Assembly: GCA_027563935.2 (NCBI GenBank)
Contig: CM050449.1
Span: 60,826,056-60,890,055 of the forward strand
DNA length: 64,000 nucleotides
Direction of reading: 5' to 3'
Source: Costus lasius
Lineage: Eukaryota > Streptophyta > Magnoliopsida > Zingiberales > Costaceae
Under the pieces are notes generated by a model. The model searched no databases and was not told where the DNA came from. It saw only the letters and a program-made list of their open reading frames with translations. The translations under genes were made by a program, and so were the position numbers. How positions within the stretch are numbered: the first letter of the stretch is position 1; each line of letters begins with the position of its first letter. Below are positions 30,090 through 42,694 of this stretch, in pieces.

Positions 30090-31668
30090 CTACATTGTCT
30101 GCTGCAATATATGTTCTTCTGAATAATGTCTCAAAGCTGTTCAGCTGGGCTGACATGCTATTATGTCCTTAGTCGATATATCTTGGTAAACATGAGACAG
30201 CCTCGATATGGTTAAGACTAATATGTGTTCTAATCTTATAGGATGCTTCGAGCATGGAATAAGATGTAGACTCATGGGTACATGGGATGTACTGGACAGA
30301 CCCTACTAGGATGTTCAATTGTTTGTCACAATGTGAATATTCCTTGATTAAGACAAGTGGCACATTTCCTCTGACTTGAGATCACTTGTGTTTTCTAAAT
30401 GATGATTGTCATTGTTTTGAGGTAGTTCAATATCATTTGAAACATAATGATTATAGACTATCTTGGATGGTGAGCTTGAATCAGGTTAGAGCACTAGTGA
30501 TAGACATAGGATTGCCGTCTCCTTGTTTAAGGAGTGTGATGTTCTAAAGGGGCCCCCTGGATGAGATGATTGAGAGAGTGTATGGCCATACCCAGGTGAC
30601 AGTGCTCATCTGTTCTAATCATGCTCATCATATTGGAGTTACGAGCTTGACAGGCTTGTCCAATAAGAACATCCAGTGGCAAAGGAAATATGTATGCTTT
30701 GTGAATTGATTCACACTTGTGCTGTTTTTGGGTGAAGTCTTGGAAGACTCTTTCCTTGATATCGGGAGACAGTGATGTGTTGCTAGATACCCCTCACTGG
30801 TTGTGATAATGTAAATTATCGTTACCGATGTTTTAAGGAAACCCTCAGGGTCGCACAATTGATGATATGGCTTACTTAAGTCAGATCGTGTGGACTGAAT
30901 TGTTTCGGGTTCAGTTTAAAGGGATTTAATCTCTGATTGTGAGTGAGATCTGGTCTGATCATGTTTGATTGATTAGGGCTTGAGATCGGTAAGCTTCGAT
31001 CGAGAGAAGAGATGCTAGATCGGTCAGATCAGGAGCATCATAGAGATCAACGGCTAGATCTGGAACCTTAGGGTTTTAATATGATCTAGGCCATGTCGTT
31101 TGGTTTATTTGGTAATTGAACCAAAATTAAATTAAACCAAAATGGTTCAAGCATTGGCGACAAGTTCACTTGGCGTGAACATGTTGGGCGGTTAGTGGTG
31201 CTATTTTTAGCAACCATGATCTCCACTTGGAGAGACTCACGTTCGAAAGAGAGTGCTCTCTCTATTCTCGCCACTTGAACGCATTCCTCTTGTTTTTTCC
31301 GTGGGTGACGACGCCTTGGATTTAGAGGAGAAATCGGCAAAGAAAAGATCTCTTCATCCCTTTCTCATTTTCGATCAAAGACTTCTTTGGATCTTGCTAG
31401 CACAAGGATCGCAAAGAGGAGTAGGCGACATCAACTGTGTGCGTCACCTCTGGAGAAGATCTGCTTTGATCTTTGCTTCCTAGGCGCCATTCGAAATGGC
31501 TATGGTATGAGTTTTATCTCTTACATGCAATCGTTTCCATTTGGTTGATCATATCACATGAACCGATTCTTGAAACCCTAATCCGCTGCCCAAAAATTTT
31601 ATGCGCCACTGCCTAGGGTTTTCGCTCCCCCTAGAAGGGGACCCCCCTTAGTTTAAGGGGTACTTTCA
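30056..31668 (+). repeat. A4 3' LTR lacking its first 72 bp
   Basis: Matches 25915-27527 base for base in length (1613 bp). The missing start and polypurine tract show that the 3' deletion happened after insertion, because such a copy could not complete reverse transcription. Confidence 0.92.
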
Positions 31669-33937
31669 CAAGGCACTTCGTTCTGATCGAGGTGGAGAAT
31701 ACCTAAGTCGAGAGTTTACTGACTATCTGAAGGAGTGTGGGATTATCTCACAGCTCACTCCGCCAGGAACACCGCAATGGAATGGTGTGTCCGAGAAGAG
31801 AAATAGAACGTTACTTGATATGGTTCGTTCTATGATGAGTCAGGCTGCTCTACCTCACTCCTTTTGGGGATTTGCACTGAAGACAGCTGCAAAGGTACTA
31901 AACCGAGTGCCATCCAAGGCAGTTTCAAAGACGCCATATGAGTTATGGTATGGGAAACAGCCGAGCTTAACATTTATCAGGATCTGGGGCTGCGAGGCTT
32001 ATGTCAAAAAGCTCGCCTCTGGGAAACTAGAGAGCAGATCTGAGAAATGTATCTTTGTCGGTTACCCTAAGGAAACTAAGGGTTATTATTTCTACGATCC
32101 CAAAGAGAACAAAGTATTTGTTGCTCGGACGGCCATATTTCTTGAGAAGGAGTTTCTTCTGCAAGAGGCCAGTGGGAGAGAAATAAAGCTGGATGAGAAT
32201 CCAGAGGAAGGACAAAGTGGTCAAGCACAGTTGGATGAGCCTGAGCCGGTAGAACAGGTTACTGAACAACCTGAGGCTCAGATATCACGGGAACCGCGAA
32301 GATCGGGAAGGATCCGTCGACAGCCTGAGCGCTATGACGGAGTCTACATCATTGATCATGATGAACCCCTCACTTATGCGGATGCGGTCAGTGGACCGGA
32401 GTCAGCGAGATGGCTTGAAGCTATGCGCGCCGAGATGGACTCCATGTCAGATAACCGAGTCTGGGATTTGGTTGATCCGCCTCCGGGAGTAATCCCTATA
32501 GGTTGTAAATGGATCTTCAAGAAGAAGATTGACATGGATGGTAACATGGTTACCTATAAAGGCAGGCTAGTTGCGAAAGGTTTCAAACAAATCTACGGGA
32601 TAGATTATGATGAAACTTTCTCACCTGTAGCCATGTTTAAGTCTATTCGGATTCTTTTCGCGATAGCAGCATATTACGATTATGAGATCTGGCAGATGGA
32701 TGTGAAAACGGCTTTCCTTAATGGAAATCTGGATGAGGATGTGTATATGACACAACCAGAAGGTTTCACTAATCCATCAGATCGTCATAAAATATGCAAG
32801 TTAAAGAAGTCTATTTATGGACTCAAACAAGCATCAAGAAGCTGGAATATTCGTTTTGATGAATCAGTCACTGAATTTGGTTTCATCAAGAATGAAGATG
32901 ACCCGTGTGTATATAAGAGGTTTAGTGGGAGCGTGATTACTTTCCTAGTCCTCTACGTCAATGATATCTTGATCATTGGAAACGACATTCCTGAAATGCA
33001 TGCCGTAAAGGCATGGCTAAGGAAATGTTTCCAGATGAAAAATCTTGGAGAAGAAGCCTATGTATTAGGTGTGAAGATCTACAGGGATAGATCTAAGAGG
33101 CTTCTCGGGCTGTGCCAGAGTACTTACATCGATAAAGTCCTGGAGAGATTTCATTTAGAGAATTCTAAAAGAGGATATCTTCCAGTCAGACATGGTCTGA
33201 ATCTTTCGAAGAGTCAGTGTCCACAAACACAGACTGAGAAAGATGAAATGGACAATACGCCTTATGCTTCGGCTATTGGGTCCATAATGTATGCGATGTT
33301 GTGTACTCGCCCAGACGTCGCTTACGGGTTAAGCGTGACCAGTCGGTTCCAAGGTAATCCAGGTATGGCGCAGTGGATTGCAGTCAAGAACATTTTAAAA
33401 TATCTGCGGAGGACCAAAGATATGTTCTTGATATATGGTGGTCAGGAAGAACTCAGTATTGAAGGATATACTGACGCTTCATTCCAGTCTGACCAGGATG
33501 ATTTCCGATCGCAATCAGGCTATATTTTTAGCTTGAATGGAGGAGCGGTGGTGTGGAAGAGTATCAAACAGTCAATCGTTGCTGATTCCACAACAGAAGC
33601 CGAGTATGTTGCAGCCTCGGAAGCATCCAAGGAGGCAGTGTGGATTCGTAAGTTCGTTCAGGAACTTGGTGTTGTTCCTTCGAGTGCAGATCCTTTGGTT
33701 ATGTTTTGTGATAACACTGGAGCAATCGCACAAGCAAAGGAACCACGGTCGCACCAGAAGTCCAAGCACATACAGAGACGGTTTCATTTGATCCGGGAGA
33801 TCATTGATCGTGGCGAGATCAAAGTCTGCAAGGTTCATACAGATGACAATCTGGCAGACCCGTTTACTAAGCCTCTGGCGCAGCAGAAGCATGAGAAGCA
33901 CTGTAATAATATGGGTTTGAGATTTCTCAACCATTAG
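31669..33937 (+). pseudogene. A2 integrase end, RT and RNase H
   Basis: Resumes A2 pol in frame after A4 and stays open to RFLNH-stop. It contains integrase SDRGG and the E of VSEKRNR. RT keeps the D of QMDVKTAF, but the active-site box reads YVND: codon 32960-32962 is AAT for the usual GAT, which should abolish polymerase activity. RNase H motifs (GYTDASF, STTEAEY, FCDNTGAI) are intact. This part alone would look like a gene of about 716 residues, but it is the tail of a split polyprotein with no promoter of its own. Confidence 0.92.
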
Positions 33938-33957
33938 ATTAAGTGCAAGTGGGAGAT

Positions 33958-35643
33958 TGTTGGGGTATGCCCTTAAGGCTAATGTTTGAGGCCTTGGGAA
34001 TGTATCAGTATCATGTAATAAACTCTTATGTTTATAAAGGCATGGTTGTTATTCAGTTTGTTACATTGTCTGCTGCAATAAGTGTACTTCTGAATAATGT
34101 CTCAAAGCTGTTCAGCTAGGCTGACATGCAGTTAAGTCCTTAGTCGATATATCTTGGTGAACATGAGACAGCCTTGATATGGTTAAGACTAATATGTGTT
34201 CTAATCTTATAGGATGCTTCGAGCATGGAATAAGATGTAGACCCATGGGTACATTGGATGTACTGGACAGACCCTACTAGGATATTCAATTGCTTGTCAC
34301 AATATGAATAATCCTTGAATGCGACAAGTGGCACATTTCCTCTGACTTGAGATCACTTGTGTTTTCTAAATGATGATTGTCATTGTTTTGAGGTAGTTCA
34401 ATATCATTTGAAACATAATGGTTATAGACTATCTTGGATGGTGAGCTTCAATCAGGTTAGGGCACTAGTGATAGATATAGGATTGCCGTCTCCTTGTTTA
34501 AGGAGTGTGATGTTCTAAAGGGCCCCCCTGGATGAGATGATTGAGAAAGTGTATGGCCATACCCAGATGACTATGATCATCTGATCTAATCATGCTCATC
34601 ATATTGGAGCTACAAGCTTGACACGCTTGTCCAATAAGAACATCCAGTGGCAAAGGAAATTTGCATGCCTTGTGAATTGGATTCACACTTGTGCTGTGGT
34701 TTGGGTGTAGTCTTGGAAGACTCTTTCCTTTATATCGGGAGACAGTGATGTGTTGCTAGATACCCCTCACTGATCGTGATAACGTGAGTTATCGTTACCG
34801 ACATTTAAAGGAAACCCTTAGGGTCGCACAAATTGATGATATGGCTTACTTAAGTCAGATCGTGTGGACTGAATTATTTGGGTTCAGTTTAAAGGGATTT
34901 GATCTCTGATTGTAAGTGAGATCTGGTCTGATCATGTTTGATTGATTAGGGCTTGAGATCGGTAAGCTTCGATCGAGAGAATAGATGCTAGATCAGTGAG
35001 ATCGGGAGCATCAAGAGATGAACGGTTAGATCTGGAGCCTTAGGGTTTTAATTATGATCTAGACCAGAGGGCTTGGTTTAATTTGGTATTTGAACCAAAT
35101 TTAATTGAACCAGCTCATTACTTGAGCGCATGGTTCAAAAGATCAGAGATTTGCGCTTGGGTAAACTCATGGGCGCATGAGGAGAAGTGGTTTACTAATT
35201 TTAGAAGCCATGACTTCTAAATCGTGACCACGCCTCACGTTGAGATTATCATGCTCTATTCTCGCCTCTCACTTCCTTTTTTGCGGCGCTTCCTTGGGTG
35301 GCGACTTCTTCACGCATTGGAGAAGGATTCGAAAAGGAGAGAACTCTCATCTCATTCCCTTCAACCGATCAAGGACCTTTTGAAGAGCTTTGCTAGCACA
35401 AAGATTCAAAGGAGCAAGCCATATTCATTTGTGTGCGTCACCTTTGGAGAAGGAACATTTGCGCCTTTCCTTCCAAGGCACCATCCGATCGATGGCAATG
35501 GTATGAATCTAATCTGATTTATACATTATAAGGAGTTGATCACATGAACTTACATTCGATCTTTTGAAACCCTAAGATTCCGCTAGAAAATTATTGTTGC
35601 GCCTCCTATTAGGGTTTCCCCCTTCAGTTCTAGGGAACTTTCA
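33958..35643 (+). repeat. A2 3' LTR (1686 bp)
   Basis: Starts after polypurine AAGTGGGAGAT; the end, GGGAACTTTCA, is followed by TSD ATAAG. About eight substitutions from 2620-4305 and no length change. Confidence 0.93.
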
Positions 35644-35648
35644 ATAAG

Positions 35649-37058
35649 ATGTAGACTCATGGGTGCATTGGATGTACTGGACAGACCCTACTAGGATATT
35701 CAATTGCTTGTCACAATGTGAATAATCCTTGATTGTAACAAGTGGCACATGTCCTCTGACTTGAGATCGCTTGTGTTTCTAAATGATGATTGTCATTGTT
35801 TTGAGTTAGTTCAATATCATTTGAAACATAATGATTATAGACTATCTTGGATAATGAGCTTGAGTCAGGTTAGGGCACTAGTGATAGACAAAGGATTGCC
35901 ATCTCCTTGATTGGAGTGTGATGTTCAAAAGGGGCCCCCCTGGATGAGATGATTGAGAAAGTGTATGGCCATACCCAGGTGACTGTGTTCATCTGATCTA
36001 ATCATGCTCATCATATTGGAGTTACAGGCTTGACACGCTTGTCCAATAAGAACATCCAGTGGCAAAGGAATCATATATGCCTTGTGAGTTTGATTCACAC
36101 TTGTGCTGTGATTTGGGTGTAGTCTTGGAAGACTCTTTCCTTAATATCGGGAGACAGTGATGTGTTGCTAGATACCCCTCACTGATCATGATAACGTAAG
36201 TTATCGTTACCGACATTTAAAGGAAACCCTCAGGGTCGCACAATTTGATGATATGGCTTACTTAAGTCAGATCGTGTGGACTGAATTGTTTGGGTTCAGT
36301 TTAAATGGATTTAATCTCTGATTGTGAGTGAGATCTGGTCTGATCATGTTTGATTGATTAGGGCTTGAGATCGGTAAGCTTCGATCGAGAGAATGGATGC
36401 TAGATCCCTCAGATCAGAAGCATCAAGAAGTGAGCGGTCAGATCTTAAGCCTTAGGGGTTTATTATGATCTGGACTAGTTGCTTGGTTTATTTGGTTATT
36501 GAACCAAATCAATTTGAACCAGCTCATTGAATGAGCGTATGGTTCAATTAAAGAGGCAATTGCGATTGGGGTAATGCATGGTCGCAAGTGGAGATGGTGT
36601 TTGCTATTTTTAGATAGCATGTCACATTCGTGACCACCTCTCACGTTGGCTCTCACGACGCTAATCTCTCTCGCCTCTTGCCCCCTTTCCTCTGGTCTCT
36701 TGACACTCGTGTGGTGAAGAGGTTGATGAAAAGAAGAGGAAAAGAAATCGCCAAGCAGAGAAGCTCTTCATCCTTTCCATTCGACAAAGAACGCTTTGGG
36801 ACCTTGCTAGCACAAGGAACGCCAAAGGGAGTAGGCGACATCAATTGTGTGCGTCGCTTTGGAGAAGATCTCTTTTGGTCTTTGATTCCAAGACACCATC
36901 CAAGTGATGACAATGGTGAGAATTTTTCTTATCTATTCAAGTTTTCGATAGTTGATCATATAATGCATGCTATTCGATCCTAAGGAAACCCTAGATTCCA
37001 CCTATGCCATTTTATCCTTGCGCATGCTTTAGGGTTTCGCCCCCAGTGGGAACCTTCA
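35649..37058 (+). repeat. A1 3' LTR, right fragment
   Basis: Continues from 2619 with ATGTAGACTCATGG. It contains the TGCTA/TAGCA repeat around CTATTTTTAG (36602-36619), the CCTTG/CAAGG hairpin with loop CTAGCA (36802-36817) and ATG-ACA-ATG then GTGAGA (36907-36921). It ends GGGAACCTTCA, then runs into a B-type LTR. GCTAT (37059-37063) is the likely right TSD of A1; the left one is outside the window. Confidence 0.9.
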
Positions 37059-38181
37059 GCTATGACTTGGTGTCATGAGTTATCCTCATAAGTGACAGGA
37101 GATGCATTGATCCCTTGACTTGAGGTTATTGATCATTCTATATGGCTAGGGACTTGCTTTGATTCAACCCAACACCTTGCCGTAGTTGGGAGGTCATAAC
37201 GGTTGTCATTGAGCATGTCACGACCCATATGAGAAGGTCAATGGACAGACATAGGATTTGCCCCTTCCTTAGGGAAGTATGATATCCATGGAGCTCCTCT
37301 ATGGTTATATGACTGAGAGTGTATGGCCATACCCAGGTAAGAACCTGTTTTAGTCATAGCCATGTGATTGGATGAAAACAAGTGGTGACACACTTGTCCA
37401 ATCGGATATCAGTTCGGCAAAAAGACTGTAATGTATCTGTACCTAGTTGCGATGATGGGGATGTCGATGTTGATATCCATTCCAATGACCTGGGTGGCAG
37501 CGATGCACTACTAGGTGCCACTCACTGCTTGTGATGACCTTTGGTCAGCACTGCCAGCGTCAGAGGAACCTACAGGGTCGCACACCTTGATACTTGAGTT
37601 CTCGTATTGATCGGGAAGCCTTATGATCGAGTTATTGGATAACTCGGATCTAATTGGGGGATTTCATCAGCGCCAATGGGCCTGATGAGATGGAAGAATA
37701 TTATTGGAGCCAAACTTCATTTTTGGCAGGTTGACCCGTATTTAACCATGGTTGGTCATATTTGGATTAGGGTTGCATTGGATTGGATCCAAGTGCTTCA
37801 TCAACCCATGTAATGGAGTTTGGGCTAGCTCATTATCCAATGAGGCCCAATAATAAGTTGTCATGAAGAGAAGAAGGGCTAGAAGGGTATAATCGGGACA
37901 AATCTTCTCCCCTAGGCGCTTATGGGCATAATGGGGAGAACTGGCACAATTTGCTTCATAAGGAAGCAATTGGCGCCTCCCCCCTTTATCCCTTATGGTA
38001 TGAATGCCTATATGGCATTGCTTGGGGCGCAAGGCTAGGCCTTGGCGCACAAAGAAAGACATGGGCACAAAAGGAATGGTTGAATGAGAATTATGGAAAT
38101 GTCTTGGAGACTTTCCTTGTGTCAAACCTTCTCATCCTAGCCACCCACTTGTCTTGATCCTAGCCTTTCATAAACCACCTC
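37059..38181 (+). repeat. Diverged B-type LTR fragment, oldest layer
   Basis: Clearly related to the B LTR from its offset 312 onward. The first 600 bp are very similar and include GTATGGCCATAC at 37321-37332; the later part is strongly diverged but still shares blocks such as AAGGGTATAAT. It begins where A1 ends and seems to stop where the gypsy LTR may start. The 68-residue and 127-residue ORFs here are chance frames. Confidence 0.75.
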
Positions 38182-39836
38182 TGATGGAGGTAGTAGCCCT
38201 ACTCTGAGGAGATCTGCTCGGACTCGTAGGGTACCTAATCGATATGGGTTCCCTTAGAGTCCCCTCTCTCTAGCATTGCATTTTAGGGTAGTTTGTTTTT
38301 CAATAAAACCAAGCATCATGTAGTCATCTATGGCAAGTCCACTTGTAGTAGGTAGTGCATTGTAATGCATAAAACTTTATGTACTCTTGCATCATAGTAG
38401 AGTAGTGCATGCACGCATTAGGATCATCTTGGCAGGACATTCAAGTAAGAAGCAGCTCAAGTTCTAGCTCAATGTCACTCAAGGTCCACTCACCAAGCTC
38501 AGCTCCAGAAAAGGAAGGAAGACTTCAAAGTCCCAGTTCACTTCAAAGCCATGCTATAACTCACTTGCCATACTTGTTGGGCGCCTCTCCAATAGAGCCA
38601 TCAGCCACCTCATCCTCCAATCAAGAAGATATGCACCAACCTCTAGTCCAAGCAAGGAAGGGATTCAAAACCCTCACTCATCAAGATCCACAATCAAAGG
38701 AATTATCCATCAAGATCCACATTCAAAGGAGGGCATTTATGAAGACATTTATGACAAATTGCCATCTCTTGTTGTCGCCCAAGCACTCATGGAAAGGATT
38801 CAAATTTTGAATCTCTTCTCCATGCGCCATCAACATTTCGCCAAAGGATAAGAAGGCACTCTCATCAAAACATTTAATGAGTTGCCAAAGAGAAGATCAC
38901 CAAAGAAGGAAGCTCTTAAAGAGGATTTGCGCCTACCTCCTCTTGATTTTGAAATTCAAATTCCATCCATCTTTGTAATAGGCGCATGGAAGCTAAATGA
39001 CTATCCTGCCCTTGCCCCATCTCGCCTATAAAAGCATAAGCCTCCCCTTGTATTTCGATTACCTCTTGATGAAATAACATTGTCTATTAGTTGCCTAGCT
39101 TAATTACTTGTGTTAGTGATAAGATTCTTCTTTAGCCGAGCTCTTCCCCTTTCTTCTAGCTCTTCCACCGAAACCCTAAGAAGCTCTCCTCTTTGTTTGT
39201 GAGCGCAACCACAAGGAGGACTTCTTTCACCCTCGGTTTGGAGCAAGAAGAGAAGCACCCTCGGCCTCAAGGAGTCTCATCCCTTTCGGCTAAGTCTTTT
39301 TCTCTTCATCTCTTATTTGAATTTGAGAACTCTTTTCTACACTAATCTTTGTTTATACAACTTGTAGATTGCGCTTGGAGTGACCAAAGAGGGGCGTTCC
39401 CCCCTCCCCTTCTCCTATCTCTTCTCCCCCTCTCTTTAGTTACTTAGGATTAGCAAGGGAATTTGTGAGGCTTAACCTCACCCCTTGAATTGATTCTGTA
39501 TTAAAATCCATGACTTGTGCGGAATTTCTGTGATTGTTTGTAAGCTCCACCCTACACCTTCCATCAGAGTTGGACCGGTGAAGATCGGGAAGCACAGCCC
39601 TTCAATTCTCAAGGGCTGCACTGTAAGTTTATTTTCCAGCATTTACTGCTTTCTAGTGTAACCTTTATTTACTGTTCTTAGTTTAAACTCGGATTTTCCT
39701 ATATCTTAAAATACAAAAAAATTAGTTTCCCAACCTCATTAGCATAACTTCGGTTTTCTCTTATTATTAAGCTATTTATTCAAACCAGTTTTCAAAATCG
39801 TTGTTTGAATGTTTTAGACCCCCCCGTCCTACATCA
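38182..39836 (+). repeat. G 5' LTR (left edge tentative)
   Basis: The right end CCTACATCA lies 3 bp before the Met primer site. TGATGGAGG at 38182 would give matching TGATG/CATCA ends and a 1655-bp LTR. A TATA box, CTATAAAAGC, lies at about 39026-39035. An alternative right end, CCTTCCATCA at 39566, has a longer inverted match with the left end but no primer site next to it. No protein is recognisable; the 133-residue ORF at 38409 is Ser-rich with no known domain. Confidence 0.45.
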
Positions 39837-39839
39837 GCT

Positions 39840-39851
39840 TGGTATCAGAGC
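39840..39851 (+). other. Primer binding site (tRNA-iMet), G
   Basis: TGGTATCAGAGC, perfect, three bases after the presumed LTR end; AGGCTCC follows. Confidence 0.88.
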
Positions 39852-40013
39852 TTAGGCTCCTAGTTTAGATTTTTAAAGCCTCAAAACTTTATTTTCTAAC
39901 TCCTAGGCGATCTTTGGAATTAGGTTGTTTGAAAGAATTTGGATCCATAACAGACTACATATCTATCTATCACTTTGCTCTATTTTCGAAAACCTATAAT
40001 TTTCAAAACACCC

Positions 40014-40980
40014 ATGCAAACTCGGTCTAAAACCCAACAACAAGAACAAAATCCCACCATGGATCATACTGCCATGAATGAAAAGTTTGAGTTCTTAACT
40101 GAGCAAATAGGGACCCTTACCCGAAGCCTTAACCAACTTACCACTGAGTTCCATGATTTTAGGGAAAGGTCTTCTAATCATGCTAGTGAACCACCTAGCC
40201 CTCATCATGTAGAAACTCAACAACCACCTTCGTGGAACGGGCATCAAACCCCAACCCGTGCAGGAACCCAACCTATGTGGAATGGATACCCTAATCCACA
40301 CCATGTAGGGACCCATCATCAACCAACTATGTGGAATGGACCTCCCATTCAAACCCCACCTCAACCCAGATTTAGAGAGGATGAAGTGCACCGCGCTATC
40401 AAACTCAATCCCCCAACCTTCAATGGCTCTTTAGAACCCCGAGACTTCTTGGATTGGACAACCAAGCTCGAACAATATTTCGAGTGGAGCATGATCCCTG
40501 AGCACAGCAAGGTCCGACTTGCAAAGTGCCTTCTTGAGGGAAATGCTAGGTTGTATTGGATGAATATAGAGAACAACCAAGAGAGACTCAACCTACCCCC
40601 CATAGAAACTTGGCTAGAAATGCGCCAACAACTTAAACTAAAATATGTCCCTTCATACTTTCAGAGTAAGTTGTTTGACCAAGCCTCTAGCTTAACCCAA
40701 GGATCTATGACCGTTGACCAATACACTGCTAGCTTTGAGGAATTCCTCCTTAGGGGAAACCCAGGAGAAAACCCTCTATTCACTCTTAGCAGGTATAAAA
40801 ATGGTCTCCGATCTGAGATTAGAAAGGGCCTTACCTACTACTAGATAGACTCCATAGAGGTTGCCCATCTTAGAGCCAAGGTGATTGAACAAGAACTTAA
40901 GGTTGCCTTTAGGAAAGAGTTTAGTACCTCTAGACCAAGTCCTAGACCAACCCAACCTCAAAGCTCTCCTAGACCAACCC
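40014..40980 (+). pseudogene. G gag, split by A5
   Basis: I chose the ATG at 40014 (M-Q-T-R-S-K) because this N-terminus is typical; the upstream ATG at 39975 is in the same frame. Residues 20-50 look like a coiled coil. Then comes a Pro/His-rich linker with three W-N-G repeats, then the gypsy capsid-like domain (PPTFNGSLEPRDFLDW, YFEW, VRLAKCLLEGNARLYW). A TAG at 40842-40844 interrupts the frame (LTYY-stop-ID), probably from CAG. Translation would otherwise continue to 40980, where A5 sits, and join 62406 in frame. So there is one nonsense plus one insertion. Retrotransposon gag forms the particle that packages the RNA. Confidence 0.88.
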
Positions 40981-42680
40981 TGTTGGGGTATGCCCTTAAG
41001 GCTAATGTTTGAGGCCTTGGGATTATATCAGTATCATGTATAAACTCTAATGTTTATAAAGGCAATGGTTGTTATTCAGGTTGTTACATCATCTGCTGCA
41101 ATATGTATACTTCTGAATAATGTCTCAATGCTGTTCAGCTTGGCTGACATGCAGTTAAGTCCTTAGTCGAGATATCTTGGTGAACATGAGACAGCCTAGA
41201 TATGATTGAGACTAATATGTGTTCTAATCTTATAGGATGCTTCGAGCATGGAATAAGATGTAGAATCATAGGTACATTGGATGTACTGGACAGACCCTAC
41301 TAGGATATTCAATTGCTTGTCACAATGTGAATAATCCTTGTATGCAACAAGTGGCATATGTCCTCTAACTTGAGATCACTTGTGTTTCTAAATGATGATT
41401 GTCATTGTTTTGAGGTAGTTCAATATCATTTGAAACATAATGGTTATAGACTATCTTGGATAATGATTATGAGTCAGGTTAGGACACTAGTGATAGATAT
41501 AGGATTGCCGTCTCCTTAATAGGAGTGTGATGTTCTAAAGGGGCCCCCCTGGATGAGATGATTGAGAAAGTGTATGGCCATACCCAGATGACTATGTTCA
41601 TCTGATCTAATCATTCTCATCATATTGGAGTTACAGGCTTGACACGCTTGTCCAATAAGAACATCAAGTGGCAAAGGAAACATGTATGCCTAGTGAAGTG
41701 GATTCACACTTGTGCTGTGGTTTGGGTGTAGTCTTGGAAGACTCTTTCCTTTATATCGGGAGACAGTGATGTGTTGCTAGATACCCCTCACTGATCGTGA
41801 TAACGTAAGTTATCGTTACCGACATTTAAAGGAAACCCTTAGGGTCGCACAATTTGATGATATGGCTTACTTAAGTCAGATCGTGTGGACTGAATTGTTT
41901 TGGTTCAGTTTAAAGGGATTTAATCTCTGATTGTAAGTGAGATCTGGTCTGATCATGTTTGATTGATTTGGGCTTGAGATCGGTAAGCTTCGATTGAGAG
42001 AATTGTTGCTAGATCGGTGAGATCAAGAGCATCAAGAGATGAACGGTTAGATCTTGAACCATTTGGTTCAATGTGATCTAGATCATGGCTTGGGCTGATT
42101 TGGTTTGGACTTTGAACCAAATGCAATTGGATTGAATTGGCTTGAACCGGTTCACATGAGTGAACGCTTGGTTCAAAGCATGTAGGCGTTTTGGCGGTTT
42201 CATTGAGTGGGCGCATGGCTTCATGTATTTCTATTTTTAGAAAGCATGTAACGCCACTTCTTGTTGAACGCCTCAACGCCTTAAGCCGAAGTTCTTTTTT
42301 CTCGACGCTCTCTCTCTCGTGTGGCAAAAAGACTTCACGCCTTGGAGAAATTTCGACAAGCAAAGTCTCATCTCAATTCCCTTCAAGCGATCAAGGATAC
42401 TTTGAAGAACTTTGCTAGCACAAAGGACTCAAAGGAGCAAGCCATCTCTCTTCTTGTGTGCGGCTACCTTTGGAGAAGACCCCTTTTGATCTTTGCTTCC
42501 AAGGCACCATCCAAGCGATGGCAATGGTATGATCTTTCTTCTAGATCTATCTACATTGCAAGGTATTGAAAGTTGATCATATGACATATAAATCGATCTA
42601 GGAAACCCTTGCTTCCGCTTGAAAATTTTTATATGCGCCTACTATTAGGGTTTCGCCCCCCTTGTTTTAGGGGACTTACA
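40981..42680 (+). repeat. A5 5' LTR (1700 bp)
   Basis: Ends GGGACTTACA, where its 3' partner has GGGGACTTTCA. Contains TTTCTA/TAGAAA around the CTATTTTTAG box (42228-42243), the CTTTG/CAAAG hairpin with loop CTAGCA (42410-42425), and no ATG between the GCATGTAACG stretch near 42245 and the ATG at 42518. Confidence 0.93.
42518..42532 (+). promoter_or_regulatory. Putative split gag start codon and splice donor (A5)
   Basis: ATG-GCA-ATG then GTATGA, to be joined with the acceptor at 47655-47656. A5 has lost the downstream gag ATG (ACG at 47678), but the spliced frame would still start here. The intron would now include the 3.3-kb solo LTR. Confidence 0.6.
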
Positions 42681-42682
42681 AT

Positions 42683-42694
42683 TGGTATCAGAGC
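42683..42694 (+). other. Primer binding site (tRNA-iMet), A5
   Basis: TGGTATCAGAGC, perfect, two bases after the LTR. Confidence 0.9.

Larger units (their letters stand above)
25843..31668 (+). mobile_element. A4, gag-less deletion derivative of family A
   Basis: TSD CAAGG at 25838-25842 and 31669-31673; removing A4 rejoins A2 integrase in frame. The 5' LTR is 1685 bp. The interior has two deletions: most of the leader with all of gag (junction near 28355), and the second half of RT with RNase H, the polypurine tract and the first 72 bp of the 3' LTR (junction 30055/30056). The shared 1613 bp of its LTRs differ at only about one site that I can see, so this is the youngest insertion here. 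Confidence 0.93.
2620..35643 (+). mobile_element. A2, family A copia element with nested insertions
   Basis: A2 is bounded by two 1686-bp LTRs (2620-4305 and 33958-35643) and the 5-bp TSD ATAAG at 2615-2619 and 35644-35648. The flanks read continuously as the A1 LTR once A2 is removed. Its own sequence is 2620-7482, about 25793-25842 and 31669-35643. Element B (with A3 inside) and element A4 fill the gaps. I count about 8 LTR-LTR differences by eye (about 0.5%), so insertion was recent. About 220 bp of pol are missing at the B right junction. Confidence 0.93.

Noticed and set aside
31787..33937. Independent 716-residue gene
   Set aside because: It is the split tail of A2 pol: removing A4 restores the upstream integrase frame.
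38409..38810. 133-residue Ser-rich protein as a host gene
   Set aside because: It lies inside the presumed gypsy LTR upstream of its TATA box and has no recognisable domain.
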